Positions 19,049-28,110 of a DNA stretch of 64,000 nt are shown piece by piece (within the stretch, counting starts at the first letter, position 1; every line of letters begins with the position of its first letter). Under the pieces are notes generated by a model. That model was given only the letters and a program-made list of their open reading frames with translations, had not been told where the DNA came from and searched no databases. Origin of the DNA: Halorubrum depositum (GTDB taxonomy: Archaea; Halobacteriota; Halobacteria; Halobacteriales; Haloferacaceae); contig NZ_VCNM01000001.1 of assembly GCF_007671725.1 (NCBI RefSeq), forward strand, positions 1,410,590-1,474,589, written 5' to 3'. The translations under genes and the position numbers were made by a program.

Positions 19049-20056
19049 TCAGCCTAACTCGACCGTCTCGATGTAGTTGAGATAGGATTCGAGCCCCTGA
19101 TTCACGGTGTAATGAACCGTCTGGGAGTCGGCGTCGTACCGGACGATTCCAACCTCTTGGAGCTTCGGGAGGTGGGTGTGGAGGAGCTCGGTCCGAACCA
19201 CCTCGCGCGGGGACGAATCGCGAACCGGCAGCGATCGCTCGATGTCGTGGACCGCCTCGACGAGCTCCTCGAGCGGGATCTCGTCGGCCGATTGGTTCTT
19301 CAGGTAGTACAGCAGCGTCCGCCGACGCGGGAACGACAGCAGATCCAGGAGGGTGTCGAAGGAGTACCGCATCGGCACCGTCTCGGGGCGGTCGGGGTCC
19401 GTCTTCGCCCGTCCGCCCGGTGCCGGCGTCGTCGAGCCGAACGACAGCGTCGATCCCCGTACCTCGCTCTCCGTCGGGATCCAGCCGCCTTCCGGGGTGT
19501 ACTCGAGCACCGCGTCGTACAGCGGGCGAAGCGTCGTCACCGTCTCGTCGTCGAGCTCCTCCGGGTCGACGTGGTGGTGAGCGATCACGTCGTGTTCGTC
19601 GCAGAGGTGATTGAGAGCGGTGATCAGACCGAGTACCTGATCGGCGTCGTACGCGGCGAACAGCGTCGTCAGCGAGTGGAGACACATGGCCGTCGTCTCG
19701 TCGGCGTTCCGCCAGGCGCCGAGCTGGTTGGCGATGGCGAGGCCGATATCGTGTATATCCGGGTTTTCAGGGAGTCCGCGTACGGAGATCGACCCCGTGT
19801 CCGCCGTCTCTCCGCTCCCGGCGACGATCGCCGTCTGCGCCGGGAGCTCGCCGCCGGACTCGCGCCGCCAGATCGATAGCCGCTCGGCGGGAGACGCGGA
19901 GAGCGTAACGCCCAGCGCGTTGGTTTCGCCGGGCGGTTCCCGAGTCAGCAGATCGATACAGGCGCGGTCGTCCGGAGAACCGTCTAACGGCGCGAGGAGG
20001 AGAATCGTCGACGACTTGGTGATGTGGTCATTGAGCGATTGATACGACTCTGTCAC
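19049..20056 (-). CDS. DUF7504-like sensor/regulator with C-terminal winged helix
   Basis: 335 aa. The first part resembles degenerate RecA-like haloarchaeal proteins (STILLLAPLDGSPDDRACIDLL and AMCLHSLTTLFAAYDADQVLG) without an intact Walker A. After a linker comes a winged helix (YSFDTLLDLLSFPRRRTLLYYL, then LHTHLPKLQEVGIVRYD), typical of DUF7344-like domains. The frame has no ATG before mid-gene. GTG at 20056 is chosen because TTTATTT sits 26 nt upstream; GTG 20068 or TTG 20071 are alternatives. Confidence 0.7.
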   Translation of the reverse strand: MTESYQSLNDHITKSSTILLLAPLDGSPDDRACIDLLTREPPGETNALGVTLSASPAERLSIWRRESGGELPAQTAIVAGSGETADTGSISVRGLPENPDIHDIGLAIANQLGAWRNADETTAMCLHSLTTLFAAYDADQVLGLITALNHLCDEHDVIAHHHVDPEELDDETVTTLRPLYDAVLEYTPEGGWIPTESEVRGSTLSFGSTTPAPGGRAKTDPDRPETVPMRYSFDTLLDLLSFPRRRTLLYYLKNQSADEIPLEELVEAVHDIERSLPVRDSSPREVVRTELLHTHLPKLQEVGIVRYDADSQTVHYTVNQGLESYLNYIETVELG

Positions 20057-20078
20057 TGCCCTAGTCACCAACTGATTG

Positions 20079-20085
20079 AAATAAA
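20079..20085 (-). promoter_or_regulatory. TATA box of the DUF7504-like gene
   Basis: TTTATTT on the minus strand, 26 nt before the GTG at 20056; it decides the start of that gene. Confidence 0.55.
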
Positions 20086-20279
20086 CTTGTCGCTCATTCG
20101 GCGGATGTGGGATCGCAACGGACCCGTTCGAGGGCGTATCGGCCGCGATGAGTGCCCGATACGCCGCGTAAATGTCCGATTCGGAACTTCGGCCGTTCGC
20201 AGTGGAGGCGCCGCGAGGCGAGCCGAGTGACTCCCCGCGGATCGCGGCGGCGTCGACGGGAAAAGTCGCTACCGAACCC

Positions 20280-21884
20280 TCACTCCGCCTGTCGCTCGTC
20301 TGCGTCGTCCAGCGTGATCTCGGTGACCTCGACGATCCGGTCGTCGCCGAGCAGCGTCTCGATCGCGGCGTCGGGGACGTCGTGGTCGAGGTTGTAGACG
20401 GTGAGCGCCTCGCCGCCCTGCGTCTCGCGGGCGTTGTACATCCCGGCGATGTTGACGTCGTGGTCGCCGAGGACCGTGCCGATGAGCCCGATGACGCCTG
20501 GCTCGTCGGTGTTGCGCGCGACCAGCATGTGGCCGTACGGGACCGCGTCGACACGGAACCCGTCGATCCGGACGATCCGCGGGTCCTCGCCGGCGAACAG
20601 GGTGCCCTCGACCGCGATGGAGTCCTCGCCGTTGTGGACGGTGACGCGCACCAGGCTCTGGAAGTCCTCCGTCTGGCGGGTCTTCGACTCGGTCACGTCG
20701 ATGCCGCGCTCCTCGGCGAGCCGCGGCGCGTTCACCGCGTTCACCTGCCACTCCAGCGGCTCGAAGACGCCCTTTAGCGCGCTCGCGGTGACGAGCTCGA
20801 CGTCCTCCGCGGCGATGTCGCCCTCGTAGGTCGCCTCAACGCTCGTGATGCGGCCGTCGAGCAGTTGGGCGGCGACCTTCCCGGCGGTCTCCGCGACGGC
20901 GATGTACGGCTTGATCCGCGGGAACGCCGTCTCGTCGACGGAGGGCGCGTTGAGCGCGGTGAGCACCGGCTCGTCCTCGAACGCGGCGAGCACGGCCTCC
21001 GCGGTGTCGACCGCGACGTTCTCTTGGGCCGCCTCGGTCGATGCGCCGAGGTGCGGCGTCAAGACGATCTCCTCGACGTCGAGCAGCGGCGAGTCCTTCG
21101 GGAGCGGCTCCTCGGCGAAGGAGTCGAGCGCGGCGCCGGCGAGGACGCCGTCCTCGACCGCCTCGGCGAGCGCGGCCTCGTCGACGATGCCGCCGCGGGC
21201 GCAGTTGATGAGGTAACCGCCCTCGAGCTGCGCCAGCTCGTCCTCGCCGATCATCCCCTCGGTCTCGGGGAGGAGCGGGGTGTGGACCGTGGCGAAGTCG
21301 CCGCGCGCGAGCGCCTCGTGGAGGTCCTCGACGAGCTCGGCGCCGAGCCGGTCGGCGCGCTCCTCGGAGATGTACGGGTCGTAGACGACGAGATCCATCC
21401 CGAGCGAGTCGAGCCGCTTGGCGACCTCCTGGCCGACGCGGCCGAGCCCGACGATGGTGAGCGTCTTGTTGTTAACCTCGGTGCCGAGGAACTCGCCTTT
21501 CGCCCACTCGCCGCCGAGGAGGCGGCCGTGCGCCTGCGGGATCGAGCGCGCGACGGCGAACGTCATCGCGACCGTGTGCTCGGCGGCGGCCCGGACGTTG
21601 CCCTCGGGCGCGTTGGCGACGATGACCCCGTGGTCGGTGGCGGCCTCGATGTCGATGTTGTCGACGCCGATGCCGGCGCGGCCGACGATGACGAGCTCGG
21701 AGGCGGCCTCGAAGACGGCCTCGTTCACGTCGGTCCCGGAGCGGACGATGAGCGCGTTGGCGTCGCTCACGGCGTCGAGGAGGGCCTCGCCCTCGACCTC
21801 GTAGTCCGTTTCGACCTCGTGGCCGGCGTCTCGGAGTCGGTCCAACCCCGCGTCCGCGATGGGGTCGGTCACGAGTACCTTCAT
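20280..21884 (-). CDS. serA: D-3-phosphoglycerate dehydrogenase
   Basis: First step of serine synthesis, oxidising 3-phosphoglycerate with NAD. 534 aa, the long form. Rossmann motif GLGRVG, catalytic NCARGGIVDE (Arg) and TPHLGAST (His) are present, followed by an intervening domain and a C-terminal ACT domain (RNTDEPGVIGLIGTVLG), where serine feedback usually acts. Start MKVLVTDPIADAG is the family N-terminus. The final step, serB, lies at 50.5 kb. Confidence 0.95.
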   Translation of the reverse strand: MKVLVTDPIADAGLDRLRDAGHEVETDYEVEGEALLDAVSDANALIVRSGTDVNEAVFEAASELVIVGRAGIGVDNIDIEAATDHGVIVANAPEGNVRAAAEHTVAMTFAVARSIPQAHGRLLGGEWAKGEFLGTEVNNKTLTIVGLGRVGQEVAKRLDSLGMDLVVYDPYISEERADRLGAELVEDLHEALARGDFATVHTPLLPETEGMIGEDELAQLEGGYLINCARGGIVDEAALAEAVEDGVLAGAALDSFAEEPLPKDSPLLDVEEIVLTPHLGASTEAAQENVAVDTAEAVLAAFEDEPVLTALNAPSVDETAFPRIKPYIAVAETAGKVAAQLLDGRITSVEATYEGDIAAEDVELVTASALKGVFEPLEWQVNAVNAPRLAEERGIDVTESKTRQTEDFQSLVRVTVHNGEDSIAVEGTLFAGEDPRIVRIDGFRVDAVPYGHMLVARNTDEPGVIGLIGTVLGDHDVNIAGMYNARETQGGEALTVYNLDHDVPDAAIETLLGDDRIVEVTEITLDDADERQAE

Positions 21885-21970
21885 ACCCGTATCCTCCGGC
21901 GGGGCGAGGTTAACGCTTTCCTCATCGCGCCGTTTTGCCGTCCGGTATGATCCGCAATCGTGCGTATCTA

Positions 21971-21992
21971 ACCCCTCTGTTTCCGGTGGAAC
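21971..21992 (-). promoter_or_regulatory. Solitary ORB-like element
   Basis: Minus-strand reading contains CCACCGGAAACAGAGGGGT, 20 of 22 positions identical to the ORB at 37515 beside orc1. It sits between the divergent serA and CNNM genes, about 16 kb from the origin. Confidence 0.55.
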
Positions 21993-22098
21993 CTCCTCGT
22001 TCGTGCTTACCCGATCGCGGTCGAGGGCACCGGTCCGATCCGGGACCGGGGCGAGACCGCGGCGGTACTGCCTTTTATATTCGGCCGCACGGGCACAC

Positions 22099-23403
22099 AT
22101 GGACATCACGATCGCGTTCGTCGGCGTCGCCGCCATCCTCGTGTTGACGGGGATCAGCGCCTTCTTCTCCAGCTCGGAGCTGGCCGTCTTCTCGGTGCCG
22201 ACACACCGGATCGACTCGCTTCTCGCCGCCGACGTGCCCGGCGCGCGGGCGCTCTCGGCGCTCCGGGAGGACTCGCACCGGTTCCTCGTCACGGCCCTCG
22301 TGAGCAACAACGTCGCCAACATCGCGGCCGCCTCGGTCGCGACCGCCGTCTTCGTCCGGTTCGGCTTCTCCGGTGGGCAGGCCGCGACCGGTTCGACGCT
22401 CGTCACGAGCGTCTTCGTCATCGTCTTCGGGGAGATCGCGCCGAAGTCGTACGCGGTGGCGAACGCCGAGAAGCACGCGCTCCGCGTCTCCCGGCCGGTC
22501 GTCGCGATCCAGCGGATCATCCGACCCGTGCTCTACGTCTTCGAGGCGCTCTCCGGCGTCGTCAACCGGTTCACGGGCGGCGAGTCCGCCATCGAGTCGT
22601 ACCTCACCCGCGAGGAGATCGAGACGCTCGTGCTCTCGGGGCAGGCCGCGGGCGCGATCGACCCCGAGGAGAGCGCGATGATCCGCGGCGTCCTCGACCT
22701 GGAGTCGACGCGCGTCTCCGCGGTGATGGTCCCGCGCACCGACATGGTGGCGCTCCCGGACACCGCGACCCCTGCCGACGTGCTCTCGACCGCCGGTCGC
22801 GAGGGCGTCACCCGGATGCCCGTCTACGGCGAGAACCGCGACGACGTGGTCGGGACCGTCGACGTGCGCGACGCCATCGGCGCCCACGAGCGGGGCGAGC
22901 CCCTCGCGAGCGCCCTCCGCGAACCGACGTTCGTCCCGGAGACCCAGCCCGTCGACGAGCTGTTCGACGAGCTGCGGTCGAGCGGGCGGCGGATGGCGAT
23001 CGTCGTCGACGAGTTCGGCGCGGTCGTCGGGATCGTCACGTTAGAGGACGTGGTGGAGGAGGTCGTCGGCGAGCTGGTCGGCCGGTGGGAGACGGACCAC
23101 GTCGACGTGGTGGCGCCCGACGCCGCGGTCGTCCGCGGGTGGACCACCGTCGCGCACCTCAACGAGACGCTCGGGCTGGAGCTCCCGGTCGACGGAAGCG
23201 TGGAGACGGTCGCGGGGCTGATCACCCAGCGGATGGGCCGCGTCGCCGCCGAGGGCGATCGCGTCGCCGTCGGCGACGTGACGCTCACCGTCACCGGCGC
23301 GACCCCGACGCGGGTGACGCGGGTCCGGGTCGAGCACCCGGGAGCGGGGAGCGAAGGCGAGACCGACGGCGGTCAGAGTTCGAGCGACGCGACGGACTCG
23401 TAG
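22099..23403 (+). CDS. CNNM/HlyC-CorC family membrane protein with CBS pair
   Basis: 434 aa. N-terminal DUF21/CNNM domain with about four transmembrane helices (first MDITIAFVGVAAILVLTGI, then FFSSSELAVFSV), a CBS pair (VPRTDMVALPD, RMPVYGENRDDVVGTVDV, MAIVVDEFGAVVGIVTLEDV) and a CorC_HlyC domain. Family members are linked to Mg2+ or other cation efflux and homeostasis. TTTTATATT about 25 nt upstream fixes the ATG; the open frame upstream is non-coding. Its end overlaps thpR by 31 nt tail-to-tail. Confidence 0.9.
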   Translation: MDITIAFVGVAAILVLTGISAFFSSSELAVFSVPTHRIDSLLAADVPGARALSALREDSHRFLVTALVSNNVANIAAASVATAVFVRFGFSGGQAATGSTLVTSVFVIVFGEIAPKSYAVANAEKHALRVSRPVVAIQRIIRPVLYVFEALSGVVNRFTGGESAIESYLTREEIETLVLSGQAAGAIDPEESAMIRGVLDLESTRVSAVMVPRTDMVALPDTATPADVLSTAGREGVTRMPVYGENRDDVVGTVDVRDAIGAHERGEPLASALREPTFVPETQPVDELFDELRSSGRRMAIVVDEFGAVVGIVTLEDVVEEVVGELVGRWETDHVDVVAPDAAVVRGWTTVAHLNETLGLELPVDGSVETVAGLITQRMGRVAAEGDRVAVGDVTLTVTGATPTRVTRVRVEHPGAGSEGETDGGQSSSDATDS

Positions 23404-23951
23404 ACGGGCCCGTCGTCCGTCAGCGTCGACTTCACGAGCCGGACGTCGTCGACCTCGAACCGGCCGACCTCGGGCTCGCGATCGCGGACGACCTCCCGCA
23501 CCAGTTCCTTCCCGCGGGCGTCGTCCATCCGAGCGAGCGTGACGTGCGGGGTGAATGCGTGGTCTTCAGGATCGACGCCGAGCGCGGTCGTCTCGGCCTC
23601 CAGCGACTCGTGGAGCGCGGTCAGCTCCGTGCTCCCCGCGCCGACTCCCGCCCAGACGACCGAGACGTAGTCGAGGCTCGGGAAGACGCCGAACCCCTCG
23701 ATCGCGCACTCGAAGGGGTCGACGCCGGCGTCCGCGACCGCGCGCTCCCCGGCCGCGATCACGTCGTCGAGGGCGGGCGCGTCGGTCTCGGCGGCGTCTC
23801 CCTCGCCGATCTCGCCGAGGAACTTCAGCGTCACGTGCGCCTGCTCCGGGTCGACGAACCGCAGGCCCTCGGCGCTCTCGAACGCGGCCTGCGCGTCGGC
23901 GAGGGGATCCGAGAGCTCGTCGGGCAGGTCGACGGCGAAGAACGCTCGCAT
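23373..23951 (-). CDS. thpR: RNA 2',3'-cyclic phosphodiesterase
   Basis: 2H phosphoesterase, formerly called 2'-5' RNA ligase, that opens 2',3'-cyclic phosphates. 192 aa with two HxT motifs, HVTLKF and HVTLAR, in the two repeat lobes, and the classic N-terminus MRAFFAVDLPDEL. Its 3' end overlaps the CNNM gene. hemB lies just upstream on the same strand. A second, more divergent 2H protein is at 51.5 kb. Confidence 0.92.
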   Translation of the reverse strand: MRAFFAVDLPDELSDPLADAQAAFESAEGLRFVDPEQAHVTLKFLGEIGEGDAAETDAPALDDVIAAGERAVADAGVDPFECAIEGFGVFPSLDYVSVVWAGVGAGSTELTALHESLEAETTALGVDPEDHAFTPHVTLARMDDARGKELVREVVRDREPEVGRFEVDDVRLVKSTLTDDGPVYESVASLEL

Positions 23952-23978
23952 GGTCGGCCGGACGTCGGTCGCGTTCGG

Positions 23979-24959
23979 TTATAAGCGCTCGGCGAGGTCC
24001 TCGGCGAAGTACGTGAGTATCAGGTCCGCGCCCGCGCGCTTGAGCGACAGCAGCGACTCGCCGGCGGTCGCCTCCAGGTCGAGCCACCCCTTCTCCGCGG
24101 CCGCGTGTAACATCGCGTACTCGCCGGAGACGTTGTACGCGGCGATCGGCCGGTCGAACTCCCGCCGGAGGTCGGCGACGACGTCGAGGTAGGGAAGCCC
24201 GGGCTTCACCATCAGCACGTCGGCGCCCTCCTCGGCGTCGATCCGGGCCTCGCGGAGCGCCTCGCGGCGGTTCGCGGGGTCCATCTGGTAGTGGCGGCGG
24301 TCGCCGAAGGCGGGGGCGCCGTCGGCCGCGTCGCGGAACGGGCCGTAGAACGACGACTCGTACTTCGCGGCGTAGCTCATGAGCGCCACCTCCTCGTGGC
24401 CGGCGGCGTCGAGCGCCTCGCGGATCGCCCGCACCTGCCCGTCCGTCATCGCGGAGGGCGCGACCATGTCCGCGCCCGCGTCCGCCTGCGAGACGGCGGT
24501 CTCCGCGAGCAGATCGAGGGTCTCGTCGTTCTTCACCGTCAGCGTCGGGTCCGTCTCCGCCGACTCCTCGATCACGCCGCAGTGACCGTGGTCGGTGTAC
24601 TCGCAGAGGCAGACGTCGCCGATCACGTAGGCGTCGGTCTCGGCGTCGATGCGGCGGATCGCGCGCTGGACGACGCCGTCCTCGGCGTACGCGCGCGTGC
24701 CAGCCGGGTCCTTCGACTCGGGGACGCCGAAGAGGATCACGGCCTCGACGCCGGTCTCGCGGACCTCCTCGACGCGGGCGACGGCCTCGCTCACCGGGAC
24801 GCGCTCGTGGCCCGGCATCGTCTCGATCGGGACGCGCTCGTCGGTCGTCGCGTCGACGAAGACGGGCGCGACGAGGTCCGACGCCGACAGCGAGTGCTCG
24901 CTGACGAGGGGGCGGACGCCGTCGGTCCGGAGCCGCCGCGGCCGGTCGGTGGGGTGCAT
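23979..24959 (-). CDS. hemB: Porphobilinogen synthase (ALA dehydratase)
   Basis: Condenses two 5-aminolevulinate molecules to porphobilinogen in heme and cobamide synthesis. 326 aa. Zinc-binding cysteines in DVCLCEYTDHGHCG (Cys117, Cys119, Cys127), active-site Lys199 in YAAKYESSFYGPFRDA and the Schiff-base Lys252 in MVKPGLPYLD. TTTTATG box upstream. thpR follows 27 nt downstream, so they may be co-transcribed. Confidence 0.95.
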   Translation of the reverse strand: MHPTDRPRRLRTDGVRPLVSEHSLSASDLVAPVFVDATTDERVPIETMPGHERVPVSEAVARVEEVRETGVEAVILFGVPESKDPAGTRAYAEDGVVQRAIRRIDAETDAYVIGDVCLCEYTDHGHCGVIEESAETDPTLTVKNDETLDLLAETAVSQADAGADMVAPSAMTDGQVRAIREALDAAGHEEVALMSYAAKYESSFYGPFRDAADGAPAFGDRRHYQMDPANRREALREARIDAEEGADVLMVKPGLPYLDVVADLRREFDRPIAAYNVSGEYAMLHAAAEKGWLDLEATAGESLLSLKRAGADLILTYFAEDLAERL

Positions 24960-25077
24960 ACCGGAGCGTTGGCTCCGGGCGGTCTTTTATGATCCGTCCG
25001 CGGCGAGCCGGCGCGGGAGGAACGGGAGCGCCGGCCGAGGTCGACGAAAAGCGGCGGGTCGGAGTGTGCGAGGGGCG

Positions 25078-25242
25078 CTACTCCGACGACTCGACGTCGA
25101 TCCGGTCGCGGAGCGACGCGAGCTCGTCCGACTCCGCGAGCTCCTCGACGCGTTGCTTGAAGTGCTCCTCGCAGAGGCCGACGACCACGCCGCTCTGCTC
25201 GGCCTCGTACGTGGCCTCCCGCTCGCAGTAGTGACACCGCAT
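25078..25242 (-). CDS. 54-aa zinc-finger microprotein (DUF6757-like)
   Basis: Too short for most gene callers. It begins MRCHYCEREATYEAEQSG and has Cys3, Cys6, Cys24 and His27 as a likely zinc site (VGLCEEHFKQ), followed by an acidic helix. The pattern is that of a small haloarchaeal family I associate with DUF6757. TTAAG lies about 24 nt upstream. Function unknown. Confidence 0.75.
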   Translation of the reverse strand: MRCHYCEREATYEAEQSGVVVGLCEEHFKQRVEELAESDELASLRDRIDVESSE

Positions 25243-25305
25243 GGTCGCTACTCTATCGGCGTCGGGCTTAATCCTGTTCGTCGATCGGGGAGGATCCGGA
25301 GCTCC

Positions 25306-26115
25306 TCACGACTGGGTCGCCGTCGGGTCCGGCAGCCGGTCGCGGACGGGCTCGAACGCCTCGGCGGTGAGCCCCGCCTCGGCGAGGGTCCGCTCGTGGG
25401 CGTCGCTCCCGCCCGTCAGGAGGAGGTCGCTCTCGGCGGCGACCCGCTCGACGCGAGCGTCGCCGACCGGGCGGCCGTACGGGTAGAATCGCTCCACCGC
25501 GTCCAGCTCGCGGGCGACGTCGAGCGCGGCGTCGACGTCGTCGTACCGGAACGGGTGCGCGAGCCCGACGAACGCGCACGCGTCTCGGAGGAGCTCGACC
25601 CCCCGGTCCAGCTCGGTCACGTCGCGGGCGACGTAGCAGGGGCCGTCGTTCCCGATCAGCTCGTCGAAGGCGCCCGCGTAGTCGTACGGCGCCCCCGATT
25701 CCTCGATCGCGCGAGCGATGTGGGGTCGCCCGAGACCGGGGCGGGGCTCGACGCCGAGGTCGACGCCGAGCCGCTCCTCGACCGCCTCGAGGATCGCGGC
25801 GCCCCGTTGCTGGCGGTCGGCCTGGAGGCGCTCGATCTCGTCGTCGAGCGCCGCGGTGCGTTCGACCGCGTACCCGAGCAGGTCGAGCCGCTCGAAGCCG
25901 GCGTCGACGCGCAGCTCGATCCCCCGGACGAGCCGGACCCCCTCGCGCTCGACGACGGGGGCGTCGAGGTCGGGGTGAACGCGGTCGTGGTCGGTGACGG
26001 CGACCCAGTCGAGCCCAGCGTCGACCGCGGTCGTCGCGAGCTCCGCGACCGTCATGGTCCCGTCCGAGACGGTGGTGTGCGCGTGGAGGTCGGCGACGAG
26101 CCGGTCCGTGTCCAT
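25306..26115 (-). CDS. PHP-domain metal-dependent phosphoesterase
   Basis: 269 aa. Metal ligands DLHAHTTVSDG (His11, His13), AVTDHD, GIELR, LAHPF and the terminal GSDAHE all match the PHP fold with a trinuclear metal centre. Related proteins hydrolyse nucleoside 3',5'-bisphosphates or trim RNA 5' ends. It is larger than a PHP core because of an internal helical insert (about 90-150). Monocistronic. Confidence 0.88.
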   Translation of the reverse strand: MDTDRLVADLHAHTTVSDGTMTVAELATTAVDAGLDWVAVTDHDRVHPDLDAPVVEREGVRLVRGIELRVDAGFERLDLLGYAVERTAALDDEIERLQADRQQRGAAILEAVEERLGVDLGVEPRPGLGRPHIARAIEESGAPYDYAGAFDELIGNDGPCYVARDVTELDRGVELLRDACAFVGLAHPFRYDDVDAALDVARELDAVERFYPYGRPVGDARVERVAAESDLLLTGGSDAHERTLAEAGLTAEAFEPVRDRLPDPTATQS

Positions 26116-26258
26116 GGGTCCCGTTCGGCGACCCCGTACTAAGCGCCGACGATAGTTGCACGTGAACGCACACCAATATAAGGAAATATAATTAGATATC
26201 TCCGATTAAGGTTGTACATGGACAATCATTAAGAACCGTCAGCGATTCCCGTCTGTTG

Positions 26259-26543
26259 ATGCGCTTGAACGGCGTCGACGACCGACTCGAACGGCACCAA
26301 TATCCGACGACCTCGGAGGAACTGATCGCGGCCCACGGGAACGCGACCGTAGAGCTCGCGGAGGGCTCCGAGCGTCTCGGCGACGTGCTGGAGCGGTTCG
26401 GGGACCAGACGTTCGACGACGCGGAGGACGTGTTCACCACCCTCCGCGCCGGCGTCTGCCACCGCGGAGTCGGTCGGCGGTTCTACTCGGACCGCGACCC
26501 GACGACCGACGCCGAGGACGGGCCCTCGCCGGTCTCGTTCTGA
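26259..26543 (+). CDS. DUF5789-like small haloarchaeal protein
   Basis: 94 aa starting MRLNGVDDRLERHQYP, with TTSEELIAAHGNATVELAEG and LGDVLERFGDQTF; the end RRFYSDRDPTTDAEDG matches the pattern I recall for DUF5789. TATTAAGA-like sequence (CATTAAGA) is 28 nt before the ATG, so the mRNA is probably leaderless. A TTG directly before the ATG is not needed. Function unknown. The upstream 140 bp is AT-rich with several TATA-like stretches. Confidence 0.78.
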   Translation: MRLNGVDDRLERHQYPTTSEELIAAHGNATVELAEGSERLGDVLERFGDQTFDDAEDVFTTLRAGVCHRGVGRRFYSDRDPTTDAEDGPSPVSF

Positions 26544-26560
26544 ACGGAACCGCGGTTCGA

Positions 26561-26580
26561 CCGCTTTTTTCGACTTTTTC
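26561..26580 (+). terminator. Double T-tract terminator
   Basis: Two T-runs (T6 then T5) follow a short GAACCGCGGTTC palindrome after the DUF5789-like stop. Confidence 0.55.
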
Positions 26581-26606
26581 GACCGTCACCCACGTGACGA
26601 TCCGAC

Positions 26607-27653
26607 TCAGATCCAGTCGATAGCCGGCGACAGGTCGACCGGCACCGACCCCTTTCGGTATCCCTCGACGCGTCCGTCCGGGCGCGCGCGGAGGACGACC
26701 GCCGGGCGGTGCCGGACGTCCGGCTTGGCGTCCCGGACCGCGGCCCAGTCGTCCGCGGGGAACGAGGTGCAGTCGACGAGCAGGGTGACGCCGCCGCCGT
26801 GCGCCTCCAGCTGGCCGCTCGTCTTCGTCTCCGCGGTGTCGCGGACCGCCGCGACGGGACCGCTCGCGGACCGGTTCGAGGCGGGCTGCGGGCGGGTCAC
26901 CTCGACAAGAAACGCGCGCCCGGTGTCCGGGTCGGTCGCGCGGAAGTCGAGCGAGTGCCCGGTCGTCACCTCGATCTCCGGGGTCACGTCGTAGCCGGAG
27001 TCGGTGAGGATCCGCGCCGCGGTGAACTCCGCCATCGTCGCGCTCATCCGCACGAGGTCCAGCGACGCCGACGTGCCGAGCTTGCCCGCCATCGTCTCGC
27101 GGTAGTCGTCGAGGATCCCCGGTCGGAGCGTCTCCTCGACGAACCCGGTCCCCTCCTCGCGCGTCGCCTCCGGGAACCCCGCCGCGTGGTCGCGGAAGAA
27201 CGCCCGGGTCGTCTCCGATCCGTCCTTCGAGCAGAAGACGGGGAGGAAGAACCACGAGACGTGCGGGTACGCCGCGAGCCACGGCTCGTCGTCGTGTAGC
27301 GCCGCGAGCAGTTCCCGCTGGACCCACCGCGAGACCGGGTACGGGACCTCGTCGAAGCCGTACTTGTCCGTGCGCCACAGTTCGCTCGGCGTCTCGGTGT
27401 TTCCGATCCAGTATCCGACCGGGCCGCCGCTCGCCCCCGCGGGCGGGTCGGCGTCGTCCTCGGTCCAGCAGAACAGGGCGAACGAGCCGTCGTCCATGTC
27501 GAACCGCCGCGCGTCGTACCCCGGCGGGGGGCTGAACCACGGGTCGCTCGCCGCGGCCCCGAGGTTGTCGTCGAGCGGCCGTTCGAGCTGCGAGCGGACG
27601 CGGTCGGCGCTCCACCGGCCGGGAGCGCGCCTGAATCGGAGCGGTTGTGCCAC
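26607..27653 (-). CDS. DUF5784-like protein with possible nuclease-like C-terminal fold
   Basis: 348 aa, starting MAQPLRFRRAPGRWSADRV. The N-terminal 170 residues contain many aromatic residues (PHVSWFFLPVF). From about 190 the order helix (AEFTAARILTDSGYDV), strand, SLDFRATD, FLVEVTRPQP, then VTLLVDCT resembles a PD-(D/E)XK core, with Thr where the catalytic Lys normally stands. Enzymatic activity is inference only. Monocistronic and strongly conserved-looking. Confidence 0.72.
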   Translation of the reverse strand: MAQPLRFRRAPGRWSADRVRSQLERPLDDNLGAAASDPWFSPPPGYDARRFDMDDGSFALFCWTEDDADPPAGASGGPVGYWIGNTETPSELWRTDKYGFDEVPYPVSRWVQRELLAALHDDEPWLAAYPHVSWFFLPVFCSKDGSETTRAFFRDHAAGFPEATREEGTGFVEETLRPGILDDYRETMAGKLGTSASLDLVRMSATMAEFTAARILTDSGYDVTPEIEVTTGHSLDFRATDPDTGRAFLVEVTRPQPASNRSASGPVAAVRDTAETKTSGQLEAHGGGVTLLVDCTSFPADDWAAVRDAKPDVRHRPAVVLRARPDGRVEGYRKGSVPVDLSPAIDWI

Positions 27654-27794
27654 GACGGTGCTACCGGACGCCGGGTCTAATCGGTTCCGGTGGCCCGGAG
27701 GCGACGCCTCGCGGCCGCGCCGTCGAAGTCGTTTCGAAGAACGGATAGTTCACCGACACATATATGAACGATTGTTTCTAAGGTATGGTGTACC

Positions 27795-27968
27795 ATGTCA
27801 ATGGGTGCCTACGACGAGGCCGAACACGAGCGTCGCGAAAAGAAGACCAGCGAAGTCGACGCCGACTTCGACGCCGAGCGGCCGGAGTACTCCGGGTCGC
27901 TCACCTACGACTCCGGCGACTCCGCGGAGGCACTCCTCGACAAGTTCCAGGAGCTGCAGGGCGAGTGA
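27795..27968 (+). CDS. DUF5786-like small acidic protein
   Basis: 57 aa, not extractable by length-limited gene finding. Begins MSMGAYDEAEHERREKKTSE, with DADFDAERPEYSG and the ending ALLDKFQELQGE. I recall this highly conserved haloarchaeal family as DUF5786. A TATA stretch (CATATATG, about 27760) gives a short leader. A second ATG two codons later is an alternative. Function unknown. Confidence 0.8.
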   Translation: MSMGAYDEAEHERREKKTSEVDADFDAERPEYSGSLTYDSGDSAEALLDKFQELQGE

Positions 27969-28110
27969 GACGGCGATTCGGACCGCGTTTCTGCGGATCC
28001 GTCGACTTCCTTCCTGACCGTTGACCGGCGAGCAGCGACGCCGATGGCCGGTGGGAGACGTTCAACGAGTCCGACGGTCAACGAGCCCGACGACTGACGA
28101 GACCGGTCGG

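Noticed and set aside
20068..20097. Possible frameshift or short ATG frame upstream of the DUF7504-like gene
   Set aside because: The ATG at 20097 gives only 10 codons; a TATA box at leaderless spacing to the in-frame GTG at 20056 explains the gene without a frameshift.
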